DNA from: an uncultured Paraprevotella sp.
GTDB lineage: Bacteria > Bacteroidota > Bacteroidia > Bacteroidales > Bacteroidaceae
Assembly (NCBI GenBank): GCA_944319925.1
Contig: CALUFQ010000023.1
Span: 1-45,194, forward strand
Direction: 5' to 3'
Length of the DNA stretch: 45,194 nucleotides
Shown piece after piece: positions 6,270 to 14,579 of the stretch. How positions within the stretch are numbered: the stretch's first letter is position 1; every line of letters starts with the position of its first letter. The translations under genes were made by a program, and so were the position numbers. The notes below the pieces were generated by a model. The model was not told the DNA's origin, searched no databases, and saw only the letters and a program-made list of their open reading frames with translations.

Positions 6270-8759
6270 ATGAGCAAGAAAAAGACCGCAATAGAAACCA
6301 CCAAACTAGGCAATAAAATTAAAACAGGAAAAGGGAAGAAACCTGTGGGAAAAGCGGAAGGGAATGTCATGGATGCCGGCGAGGAACCCGTGGGACGCAA
6401 GGAAACCTTCCGTTTCTTCTTCGGCCTCCTGCTGCTTGTGCTGGCCCTGTTCACGCTGCTTTCATTCACCTCCTACCTTTTCACCGGTGCCGACGACCAA
6501 TGCCTCATCGAGGAAGGCACGATGGAAGGGGAGTACACGAACTACGCGGGTGCAGTGGGTGCCTATTGGGCAAACTTTTGGATCAACCATTGCTTTGGCT
6601 TCTCGGCCTTTATCATCCCGGTATTCCTGATTGCCGCGGCGATGAAACTGATGCGGGCCTACAAGGTAAGGCTTTGGAAGTGGTTCCTCCACTGCACCGT
6701 ATTGGTCATCTGGATTTCCGTCACCGCCTCGTTCTGCCTGCAAGAGCTGTTCGAGAACCTGACAGGATGGAATTTCATCAACCCCGGCGGAAACCACGGC
6801 ATGTTCATCTGCCATTGGCTCAACCAGCGCATCGGCGTCATCGGTACATTCATGACCCTGCTCCTTGTGGCCATAGCTTACCTGGCCTACGTGAGCAACG
6901 AAACCATCCAGTGGATCAGGCGGCTCCTGAACCCGGTGGATTACATCAAGTCGAAGATGCCCGCCAAAGAAAAAACGGAAGACATGCCTGAAACCGCCGA
7001 AGCACAAGACACCGGAACAGACGACACTGACAATACAGGCCCATTTGAAGAAGAACCTACGGAAGAACAAGCACAAACCATTGAACTCGAAGTGAACCCG
7101 TCGCCCGACGGACAGGAAAAGCCCAAAGGCCACGCCGCCGCCCGCCGTGCCGGAGACCCAGAACGCCCGGAGCTGGAACTAGACATCGTGGAAACAAAAA
7201 AAGAAGAAGTGGCCGACAAAGACGGAAAGGGTGCCGTGGAACCCTACGACCCGAAGCTGGACTTGGAAAACTACCACTATCCTACGCTGGATTTGCTGGA
7301 CAAGAGGACCGACGACGCGATGCCCATCGACATGACGGAACAGAACCAGAAAAAAGACAGGATCATCGAAGTGCTCAGGAACTTCGGCGTGGAAATCGTA
7401 TCCATCACCGCTACGGTCGGCCCTACCGTCACGCTTTATGAAATCACGCAGGCACAGGGAGTGCGCATCTCGCGCATCCGCAACCTGGAAGACGACATCG
7501 CCCAAAGCCTCAGTGCCAAGGGCATCCGCATCATCGCCCCGATTCCCGGCAAAGGCACCATCGGCATCGAAGTGCCCAACGACAAGCCGCGCATCGTGTC
7601 GATGGAAAGCATCCTGAACAGCCGGAAGTTCCGGGAAACGAGCTACGAACTGCCCATCGCGCTGGGCAAGACCATCACAAACGAAGTCTTCATGGTGGAC
7701 CTCGCCAAGATGCCCCACCTGCTGGTGGCCGGTGCCACGGGACAAGGTAAGTCTGTCGGCCTGAACGCCATCATCACTTCCTTATTATATAAGAAACATC
7801 CGGCGGAACTGAAATTCGTCATGGTCGATCCCAAAAAAGTGGAGTTCAGCATCTACTCTCCCATCGAAAACCACTTCCTGGCCAAAATCGCGGACGAGGA
7901 CGACGAGCCTATTATCACGGACGTGCAGAAGGTGGTGGCCACACTGAAAAGCCTATGCGCCGAAATGGACACGCGCTACGACCTGCTCAAAAAGGCACGG
8001 GTGCGCAACATCAAGGAATACAACGCCAAATTCAAGAACCGCCAACTGAATCCGGAAAACGGGCATCGCTTCATGCCCTACATCGTGGTGGTCATTGACG
8101 AGTTCGGCGACCTCATCATGACGGCGGGCAAGGAAGTGGAACTGCCCATCGCCCGCATCGCCCAGTTGGCACGCGCCGTGGGCATCCACATGATCATTGC
8201 CACGCAACGCCCCACCACCAACATCATCACCGGCACCATCAAGGCGAACTTCCCCGCCCGCATGGCATTCAAGGTCAGCTCGATGATTGACTCGCGCACC
8301 ATCTTGGACCAGCCGGGCGCAAACCGCCTCATCGGGCGCGGCGACATGTTGTTCCTCAGCGGCAGCGAACCGGTGCGCGTCCAATGCGCTTTCGTCGATA
8401 CGCCGGAAGTGGAACGCATCACCAATTATATCGCCCAACAACAGAGCTACCTCGGCCCGTTCGAACTGCCCAAAGTAGAAATGGAAGGTGAAGGCGGCGG
8501 AATTGGCGACACTGCAGACATCGGCAGCTGGGACCCCCTGCTCCACCAGGCCGCCCAGCTGGTCGTGGCCACACAACAAGGCTCCACCTCCATGATTCAA
8601 CGCAAGTTTGCCATCGGCTACAACCGCGCCGGGCGTATCATGGACCAACTGGAGAAAATCGGTGTCGTGGGCGCGGCACAGGGCAGCAAACCGCGCGAAG
8701 TGCTTTACGCCGACGAAAGCTCATTGCAAATGAGATTCGACCAAATGGGAATCAAATAA
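6270..8759 (+). CDS. ftsK: DNA translocase FtsK
   Basis: An 829-residue FtsK/SpoIIIE protein that couples septum formation to chromosome segregation. A basic N-terminal tail is followed by about four membrane segments (roughly residues 50-210), an acidic Glu/Thr-rich linker (about 230-330), then the motor. Walker A is GATGQGKS near residue 487 and Walker B is IVVVIDEFGDL. The ATQRPTTNIITG motif and the C-terminal winged-helix gamma domain (STSMIQRKFAIGYNRAGRI) are intact. The gamma domain reads polar KOPS-type sites. Length is normal for Bacteroidales. Start: ATG 28 bases after a TACTTTTG core. It is followed closely by the LolA-like gene (13 bases) and trxB. Confidence 0.96.
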   Translation: MSKKKTAIETTKLGNKIKTGKGKKPVGKAEGNVMDAGEEPVGRKETFRFFFGLLLLVLALFTLLSFTSYLFTGADDQCLIEEGTMEGEYTNYAGAVGAYWANFWINHCFGFSAFIIPVFLIAAAMKLMRAYKVRLWKWFLHCTVLVIWISVTASFCLQELFENLTGWNFINPGGNHGMFICHWLNQRIGVIGTFMTLLLVAIAYLAYVSNETIQWIRRLLNPVDYIKSKMPAKEKTEDMPETAEAQDTGTDDTDNTGPFEEEPTEEQAQTIELEVNPSPDGQEKPKGHAAARRAGDPERPELELDIVETKKEEVADKDGKGAVEPYDPKLDLENYHYPTLDLLDKRTDDAMPIDMTEQNQKKDRIIEVLRNFGVEIVSITATVGPTVTLYEITQAQGVRISRIRNLEDDIAQSLSAKGIRIIAPIPGKGTIGIEVPNDKPRIVSMESILNSRKFRETSYELPIALGKTITNEVFMVDLAKMPHLLVAGATGQGKSVGLNAIITSLLYKKHPAELKFVMVDPKKVEFSIYSPIENHFLAKIADEDDEPIITDVQKVVATLKSLCAEMDTRYDLLKKARVRNIKEYNAKFKNRQLNPENGHRFMPYIVVVIDEFGDLIMTAGKEVELPIARIAQLARAVGIHMIIATQRPTTNIITGTIKANFPARMAFKVSSMIDSRTILDQPGANRLIGRGDMLFLSGSEPVRVQCAFVDTPEVERITNYIAQQQSYLGPFELPKVEMEGEGGGIGDTADIGSWDPLLHQAAQLVVATQQGSTSMIQRKFAIGYNRAGRIMDQLEKIGVVGAAQGSKPREVLYADESSLQMRFDQMGIK

Positions 8760-8772
8760 CTAAAAGCCTATA

Positions 8773-9417
8773 ATGATGAAAAAAATCCTATGCCTCATGG
8801 CACTTTCCCTGTACCTCACCGCCGGACATGCCCAACAGAATGGCGACGCACGGAAGGTGCTGGATGCCACAGCGGCCCAAATCACCGGAAAAGGCGGCGT
8901 GAAAGCCGACTTCAAAGCCGACAGCTTCTCTGGCGGCAACCTGCAAGGCAGCGCGTCGGGGACGATGTGCATCCAAGGTGAGAAATTCCAAATGACCACC
9001 CCCGACATGATTACATGGTACAACGGGGAGACACAGTGGAGCTACGTGAAAGCCAATGAAGAGGTAAACGTGAGCGTCCCCACGCCAGAAGAACGGCAAA
9101 GCATGAACCCCTATGCTTTCGTCAACTTGTATAAAGACGGCTATGACTACACGATAAAGGAGACCACCCTGCGCGGAAAACCCTGCTACGAAGTGACACT
9201 GACCGCCAAAGACAAACGGAAAAGCCTGCGCACCATCATCCTCGACATCGACCAACGGACATATGCCCCGATGTGTGTCCGCATGCAACAACGCGACAAC
9301 GGGAACTGGACGCGCATCGCCATCCACCAGTTCCACACCGGACAGTCCTTCAAGGCTGCGGTCTTCGAATTTAACCCGAAAGACTTTCCCCAAGCCGAAA
9401 TCATCGACTTGAGATGA
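8773..9417 (+). CDS. LolA-like outer-membrane lipoprotein carrier
   Basis: A 214-residue secreted protein. The signal peptide is MMKKILCLMALSLYLTAGHAQQ, with cleavage expected after the AxA-like GHA. The mature part follows the LolA fold: repeated beta strands (GTMCIQGEKFQM, MITWYNGETQWSYV) ending in a C-terminal strand with FEFNPKDFPQAEIIDLR. LolA carries lipoproteins through the periplasm from LolCDE to the outer membrane. Bacteroidales usually have this gene directly after ftsK, as here (13-base gap). The first two codons are both ATG and either may be used. A divergent LolA relative with a different cargo cannot be excluded. Confidence 0.85.
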   Translation: MMKKILCLMALSLYLTAGHAQQNGDARKVLDATAAQITGKGGVKADFKADSFSGGNLQGSASGTMCIQGEKFQMTTPDMITWYNGETQWSYVKANEEVNVSVPTPEERQSMNPYAFVNLYKDGYDYTIKETTLRGKPCYEVTLTAKDKRKSLRTIILDIDQRTYAPMCVRMQQRDNGNWTRIAIHQFHTGQSFKAAVFEFNPKDFPQAEIIDLR

Positions 9418-9457
9418 GCACCGTGCTAAAAAAAAACTATATACCACTTAAAAAAAC

Positions 9458-10396
9458 ATGGAACATATACGCTGTTTGATTATCGGTTCCGGCCCTGCCG
9501 GATACACGGCGGCCATCTATGCGGGCCGCGCAAACCTTTCCCCCGTGTTGTACGAAGGCATACAGCCTGGCGGACAGTTGACAATCACCACTGAAGTGGA
9601 GAATTTCCCCGGCTATCCGGAAGGAGTGGCCGGCCCCGACCTGATGGAAGACCTGCGCAAGCAGGCTGAACGCTTCGGCACGGACATACGCAGTGCCATC
9701 GCCGTGAAAGCCGACCTGGACGAACGTCCCTACAAAATCACATTTGACGATGGCAACACGGTGGAAGCCGACACGGTGATTATCGCCACGGGAGCCACGG
9801 CCAAATATCTCGGCCTGGAAGACGAAAAGAAATATGCCGGCATGGGGGTCAGTGCCTGCGCCACCTGCGACGGATTCTTCTACCGCAAAAAGACGGTGGC
9901 CGTGGTCGGCGGCGGCGACACAGCCTGCGAGGAAGCATCCTACCTGGCCGGTTTGGCCTCCAAAGTCTATCTGCTGGTACGCAAGCCCTTCCTCCGCGCG
10001 TCCAAAATCATGCAGGAACGTGTGTTGGACAACCCGAAAATCGAAGTGCTCTTTGAACACAACGCAGAAGGACTCTATGGCGAAAACGGCGTGGAAGGTG
10101 TCCACGTGGTGAAACGAAAGGGCGAAGCCGACGAACAGCATTACGACCTGGCCATCGACGGATTCTTCCTGGCCATCGGACACAAACCCAATTCAGAGAT
10201 ATTCAAGCCGTGGGTCAAAACCGATGAGACTGGCTACATCATTACCGAAGGAGCTTCGCCTTGCACGGGTATCCCTGGCGTGTTTGCCGCAGGCGATGTG
10301 GCAGACCCGCACTATCGCCAGGCCATCACTGCCGCCGCAAGCGGATGCAAAGCTGCCATCGAAGCCGAACGGTACTTGTTGGGTAACAAATTGTAA
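9458..10396 (+). CDS. trxB: Thioredoxin-disulfide reductase
   Basis: A 312-residue FAD/NADPH enzyme that reduces thioredoxin. The FAD-binding motif is IGSGPAGYTAAIYAGRA at the N-terminus, the redox-active pair is CATC at Cys134 and Cys137, and the NADPH-binding motif is VVGGGDTACEEASYLA. The C-terminal FAD motif (GVFAAGDVAD) is intact. Length and motif spacing fit low-molecular-weight bacterial TrxB. Third gene after ftsK and the LolA-like gene, 40 bases downstream, and followed by a strong terminator, so it closes this unit. Confidence 0.96.
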   Translation: MEHIRCLIIGSGPAGYTAAIYAGRANLSPVLYEGIQPGGQLTITTEVENFPGYPEGVAGPDLMEDLRKQAERFGTDIRSAIAVKADLDERPYKITFDDGNTVEADTVIIATGATAKYLGLEDEKKYAGMGVSACATCDGFFYRKKTVAVVGGGDTACEEASYLAGLASKVYLLVRKPFLRASKIMQERVLDNPKIEVLFEHNAEGLYGENGVEGVHVVKRKGEADEQHYDLAIDGFFLAIGHKPNSEIFKPWVKTDETGYIITEGASPCTGIPGVFAAGDVADPHYRQAITAAASGCKAAIEAERYLLGNKL

Positions 10397-10417
10397 TCTC
10401 ACCAAAACAGCCTACAT

Positions 10418-10464
10418 AAGAGGTATATCCTGCCTTTTCCTACAGGATATGCCTCTTTTCTTTT
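10418..10464 (+). terminator. Terminator after trxB
   Basis: AAGAGGTATATCCTG at 10418-10432 pairs with CAGGATATGCCTCTT at 10443-10457 (15 bp with one G-U pair), followed by TTCTTTT. It lies 22 bases after the trxB stop codon. Confidence 0.9.
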
Positions 10465-10687
10465 AGCATGCCCATAGAGTTGCATCGAAATAGAGCTTGA
10501 TTTCAGAATCTGAAATTCAGGACTTTTCATGCATGGGACACACATTCCATCACACATCCTTACCTTTGCAAGAGCAAAAAGCGATATTTCAGCCCATTAC
10601 CCAAACAAATCCATCTTTTTTTCATGGAGAAATCCCCCCGCCTACTAATTTGGCCTCCCTTGTTACACGATTTTTAATAAAATGTAG

Positions 10688-10695
10688 TAACTTTG
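10688..10695 (+). promoter_or_regulatory. -7 box of the peptidase/SusCD operon
   Basis: TAACTTTG, a perfect TAnnTTTG core, 52 bases before the subtilase start. A CTTG at 10659-10662 is a weak -33 candidate with rather long spacing (25 bases). The rest of the 350-base gap between trxB and this gene holds the trxB terminator and AT-rich DNA; I see no operator or sigma-factor gene next to it. Confidence 0.6.
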
Positions 10696-10747
10696 CAAAC
10701 CAAAATGCGGATTTAGCGAAGAATCGCACATTAATCACACAGGAAAT

Positions 10748-12298
10748 ATGAAAAAATGCTATTTATTTGGAATTGGCCTACTCTTGTTTGTTTCTTCCAA
10801 CATTGCGTTTGGACAAGACGGAAACGGCCATGCCGGATGGCATAAGATATTCAACGATTCGTTACAAGGCACACGCTCTGATGAAGCATTGCAATATCTA
10901 GAAGCAAGACAAAAGTCCGCCACAGAAACAGTCATTGTCGGCCTCATCGACACTGGGATTGACACAACCGCCACGGATCTCCGCCCCGCATTATGGAACA
11001 ACCCAAAGGAAATTGCAGATGGTAAGGACAACGACCAAAACGGATACGTGGACGACCTGCACGGTTGGAACTTCCTGGGCACAAAAGACGGCACGTTCAA
11101 CATGGGCAACGCCGGCACGGAAGAATATCGGGAATTCAAACGGCTTTATCCCAAATACAAAAACCTGGATCCGGCACAAGTACAAGACAAGGAAGAATAT
11201 GCCTATTATCTGAAAATGCGCAAGAAAGCCAACATCGACAGCTACCTCAAGTTCGTGGGCTACACAGGCATCAAAGATGACGCTTACCAGTATATAGACT
11301 CAGTGTTGGCAGCCATGCCCGATTTGCAGAAAGACACCCTGACCATCAGCGGGCTAATGTATATCCCTATCGATGAAGCACGTTGGAACAAAGCGTGCGA
11401 AACACTGCTCGTTGACCTTTACCAAGCTCCGAAAGGTTCACTATGGAACCAACTGCTTGAGCAACATGACAACGAGTTCGACCTGATGAAAAAACGCATC
11501 TATGGCATAGAGCACGACCAAGACAAACGCCTGCTGATGGGCGACGACATGAACAATCCCGAAGACCGTTTTTATGGTAACGCAACCCTGACAACCGAAA
11601 ATGCACTGCACGGCACATTCAACGCGGGCATCATCGCCGGACAAGGAACGGGCAACCCCGATGCAAAAGGAATCTTTCCTGACGCACGTATTATGGCCAT
11701 CCGCGCCCTGCCCAACGGAGACGAATATGACAAAGACATTGCCACCGCCATACGGTATGCCGTGGACAACGGAGCCAAAATCATCAACATGAGTTTTGGG
11801 AAATACACTTCCCCACAGGCAGACATGGTCAACAAAGCTATCGGATATGCCGCCGAAAAAGACGTGCTGATTATCCAAGCTGCCGGCAACGACCATCTCA
11901 ACCTTGACTCCGTCACTTGTTTCCCCACAGGAAAAGACGCTACAGGCAAACCATTTCCGAATGTGATAAAAGTAGGGGCTTCGGATGAAGACGGAATTTG
12001 TTGCCCATTCTCCAATTACGGGAAACATGAAGTGGATGTTTTCGCTCCCGGAAAAGACATCATCTCCGTTTGTCCCGGCGACCAATACGCAACCTCGCAA
12101 GGCACTAGCGTGGCCGCCCCGGTTGTCACAGGAATCGCGGCAATGCTCCGTGCTTATTTCCCGCGACTAAAAGCTGCACAAGTGAAAGAAATCCTGATCA
12201 AGAGCGTACGTCCAATGAAAACACCCGGCCTGTCCGCCAGCGGTGGCATCATCGATGCGATGGAAGCTGTCAAACTGGCAAAAAAATATAATCAATGA
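10748..12298 (+). CDS. Secreted S8 (subtilisin-like) serine peptidase
   Basis: A 516-residue endopeptidase with signal peptide MKKCYLFGIGLLLFVSSNIAFG, so periplasmic or exported. The catalytic triad is visible: Asp68 in VGLIDTGID, His288 in ALHGTFNAG and Ser454 in GTSVAAP; the oxyanion Asn is in AAGND. There are about 220 residues between Asp and His, against about 30 in subtilisin. The inserted part is charged and mostly helical (YPKYKNLDPAQVQDKEEY). No pro-domain or C-terminal sorting domain is evident. The stop overlaps the start of the S9 peptidase gene by four bases (ATGA), so the two are translationally coupled. Together they could cut proteins to short peptides for the SusCD pair downstream. 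Confidence 0.92.
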   Translation: MKKCYLFGIGLLLFVSSNIAFGQDGNGHAGWHKIFNDSLQGTRSDEALQYLEARQKSATETVIVGLIDTGIDTTATDLRPALWNNPKEIADGKDNDQNGYVDDLHGWNFLGTKDGTFNMGNAGTEEYREFKRLYPKYKNLDPAQVQDKEEYAYYLKMRKKANIDSYLKFVGYTGIKDDAYQYIDSVLAAMPDLQKDTLTISGLMYIPIDEARWNKACETLLVDLYQAPKGSLWNQLLEQHDNEFDLMKKRIYGIEHDQDKRLLMGDDMNNPEDRFYGNATLTTENALHGTFNAGIIAGQGTGNPDAKGIFPDARIMAIRALPNGDEYDKDIATAIRYAVDNGAKIINMSFGKYTSPQADMVNKAIGYAAEKDVLIIQAAGNDHLNLDSVTCFPTGKDATGKPFPNVIKVGASDEDGICCPFSNYGKHEVDVFAPGKDIISVCPGDQYATSQGTSVAAPVVTGIAAMLRAYFPRLKAAQVKEILIKSVRPMKTPGLSASGGIIDAMEAVKLAKKYNQ

Positions 12299-14562
12299 AA
12301 CGAATACTGACCTGCATTTTAATCTGCCTGACACCACTTCCCGCTCTCACACAAAAAGCGGACTGGGATTCGGCCGAGAGAGCCTGCGAAGACTCCCTCT
12401 CGCGACATCTGAGAGGATTGTTGTTTTATCCCAATTGGATCAAAGGAAGCCACCACTTCTATTATGACATCAACCGCGACGGAACCAACCGCTACTACCT
12501 GGTCAATGCGGAAAACGGCGAGAAGAAGGAAATGATCAAAGACAACGACATGTTCGTGCGCCAATACTTGCAAATCACCGGAGACACATTGGATGCGGAA
12601 GAGCTCAATGTCTATGGTTTCCATTTCAAGCCCGGCGACTTCGACCGCTTCTACTTGAAAAAGAAAGGCAAAAACATGGTGTATGACATGGAAAGCGGCA
12701 TCCTGTCGGAAACAACGCCGTTCGAGGAAGAACGCAAAGGGACGCCTGTCTTCCCCAAGTCGTACCACACGAAAGACTCCCTGTTCACCATGCTGGGATG
12801 CGGGCACGACCTGTATGTCCGCGACAACAGGACGGGCACCGTCAAAAGAATCACCTTCGACGGCAAGGAGGACGCGGCATACACCTACCGCAACACCCCG
12901 GACACCACGACCTGCGCCAACGGATTTTGGCTCGGGCACAAGTTCGTTTACCTGATGCAGGACATGAGCGGAGTGAAAGAGATGAGCCTCATCCATTCGC
13001 TGGGCAAGTCGCGCCCCACGACGGAAACCTTCAAAATGCCGATGCCGGGCGACAGCTGTGTGCGACAATACCACCTGTATTGGTATGATGCCGACCAAGG
13101 CGAAGGACGGATGCTCCCCATCGGGAAATACCCTGACCAAACCGTAAAGATGGACTTTTTCCGGTCTCCCACGGCTTTGTATATCACGCGCCGAAACCGG
13201 AAAGCCGACAAGACCGACCTTTGCCGCATCAACGTGGAAGAAGGCACCGTCACCGAACTGATTTCGGAAGAGTGCAAGCCGCATTTCAACATGACGCTAT
13301 TCAACTACCAGATTGTGGAGCAAGGTAAATACTTTATATGGTGGTCTGAATGCACGGGACGCGGGAACTACTACCTCTATGACAGAAACGGGAAACTGTT
13401 GAACCGCATCACACAAGGCGACAGCTTGGTAGCCGGCCCTATTGTCCACGTCGATACAGTGAAACGTGAAATCATTTTTGCCGGATATGGTTTGGAGAAA
13501 GGTATCAATCCCTATTACACCTTTTATTACAAGGCGAAATGGAACGGGAAAAAGCAAGTGTTGCTCACACCGGGAGACGGCAATCACGAGCTTTCACTCT
13601 CCGAAGACAAGAAATATGCCATCGACAAGTATTCACGGATGGACATGCCGCCTGTCGTGAGTGTGTTATCGATTGAAAAACCGAAAAACCGCCATGAAGT
13701 GGAGCGCACCGATGACACCCCTTTGCGACGGGCAGGCTGGAAAGCCCCCACGCTGGTGAACGTGAAAGCCGCCGATGGGGAAACCGACCTCTACGGGGTG
13801 ATGTACACTCCCTCGAACCTTGACCCGACAAAGAAATACCCCATCATCAGCAACGTCTATCCCGGCCCGCAAATCGACCAGATTCCGCGCTCTTTCGCCT
13901 TGGACGACAATGGCAACCAATCCTTGGCCGAACTGGGATTCGTGGTCATCAACATGCCCTCACGCGGCAGTTCCCCTTGGCGCGGGCGCGACTTCTATTG
14001 TTATGGCTACGGCAACCTGCGCGACTACCCGCTGGCCGACGACAAGCACACCATAGAAGAACTGGCCAAACGCTATCCCTTCATCGACCTCGACCGCGTG
14101 GGCATTTACGGACACTCGGGAGGTGGATTCCAAACTGCGGCTGCCATGCTGACTTATCCGGATTTCTACAAAGTGGGCGTGGCCGCCTCGGGCAACCACG
14201 ACAACAACATCTACATACAATGGTGGGGCGAAACGTTCCACGGACTGGAAGAAAAGACCGACTCCACAAGCGGGAAAACCACGTTCTCCGCAAGCATTCC
14301 CACCAATGCCGAACTGGCAGGCAAGCTGAAAGGCAAGCTGCTGCTCATCACCGGAGACGTGGATAAAAACGTCCCGCCTTCGTCCACCTACCGGCTGGCC
14401 GACGCCCTGATCAAGGCGGGCAAACGTTTCGACATGTTCGTCTTCCCGGGAAAAGACCACGGGCTTACTTCTCCGTACTACACGAACCTGATACGCTACT
14501 ATTTCGTGGAAAACCTGCTGAAACCGTCGCCCAGGCACATTGACATTATTCACCATAAATAA
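12295..14562 (+). CDS. Secreted S9 prolyl oligopeptidase / DPP IV-like peptidase
   Basis: A 755-residue exopeptidase-type enzyme. The signal peptide is MKRILTCILICLTPLPALTQ. A DPP IV-type beta-propeller covers about residues 60-470, and an alpha/beta-hydrolase domain follows. The triad is Ser608 in GIYGHSGGGFQ, Asp690 in GDVDKNV and His722 in GKDHGL. DPP IV relatives release dipeptides from peptide N-termini, often X-Pro. The Glu motif that binds the free N-terminus in true DPP IV is not obvious to me, so cleavage specificity is open. It overlaps the subtilase gene by four bases and is followed after 17 bases by the SusC gene. Confidence 0.9.
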   Translation: MKRILTCILICLTPLPALTQKADWDSAERACEDSLSRHLRGLLFYPNWIKGSHHFYYDINRDGTNRYYLVNAENGEKKEMIKDNDMFVRQYLQITGDTLDAEELNVYGFHFKPGDFDRFYLKKKGKNMVYDMESGILSETTPFEEERKGTPVFPKSYHTKDSLFTMLGCGHDLYVRDNRTGTVKRITFDGKEDAAYTYRNTPDTTTCANGFWLGHKFVYLMQDMSGVKEMSLIHSLGKSRPTTETFKMPMPGDSCVRQYHLYWYDADQGEGRMLPIGKYPDQTVKMDFFRSPTALYITRRNRKADKTDLCRINVEEGTVTELISEECKPHFNMTLFNYQIVEQGKYFIWWSECTGRGNYYLYDRNGKLLNRITQGDSLVAGPIVHVDTVKREIIFAGYGLEKGINPYYTFYYKAKWNGKKQVLLTPGDGNHELSLSEDKKYAIDKYSRMDMPPVVSVLSIEKPKNRHEVERTDDTPLRRAGWKAPTLVNVKAADGETDLYGVMYTPSNLDPTKKYPIISNVYPGPQIDQIPRSFALDDNGNQSLAELGFVVINMPSRGSSPWRGRDFYCYGYGNLRDYPLADDKHTIEELAKRYPFIDLDRVGIYGHSGGGFQTAAAMLTYPDFYKVGVAASGNHDNNIYIQWWGETFHGLEEKTDSTSGKTTFSASIPTNAELAGKLKGKLLLITGDVDKNVPPSSTYRLADALIKAGKRFDMFVFPGKDHGLTSPYYTNLIRYYFVENLLKPSPRHIDIIHHK

Positions 14563-14579
14563 AAAAGGCTGCAAAAACG

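Noticed and set aside
6462-8648. Long minus-strand open frames opposite ftsK (for example 7953-8648)
   Set aside because: They mirror the strong codon bias of ftsK on the other strand; the proteins are His/Asp/Val-rich without domains.
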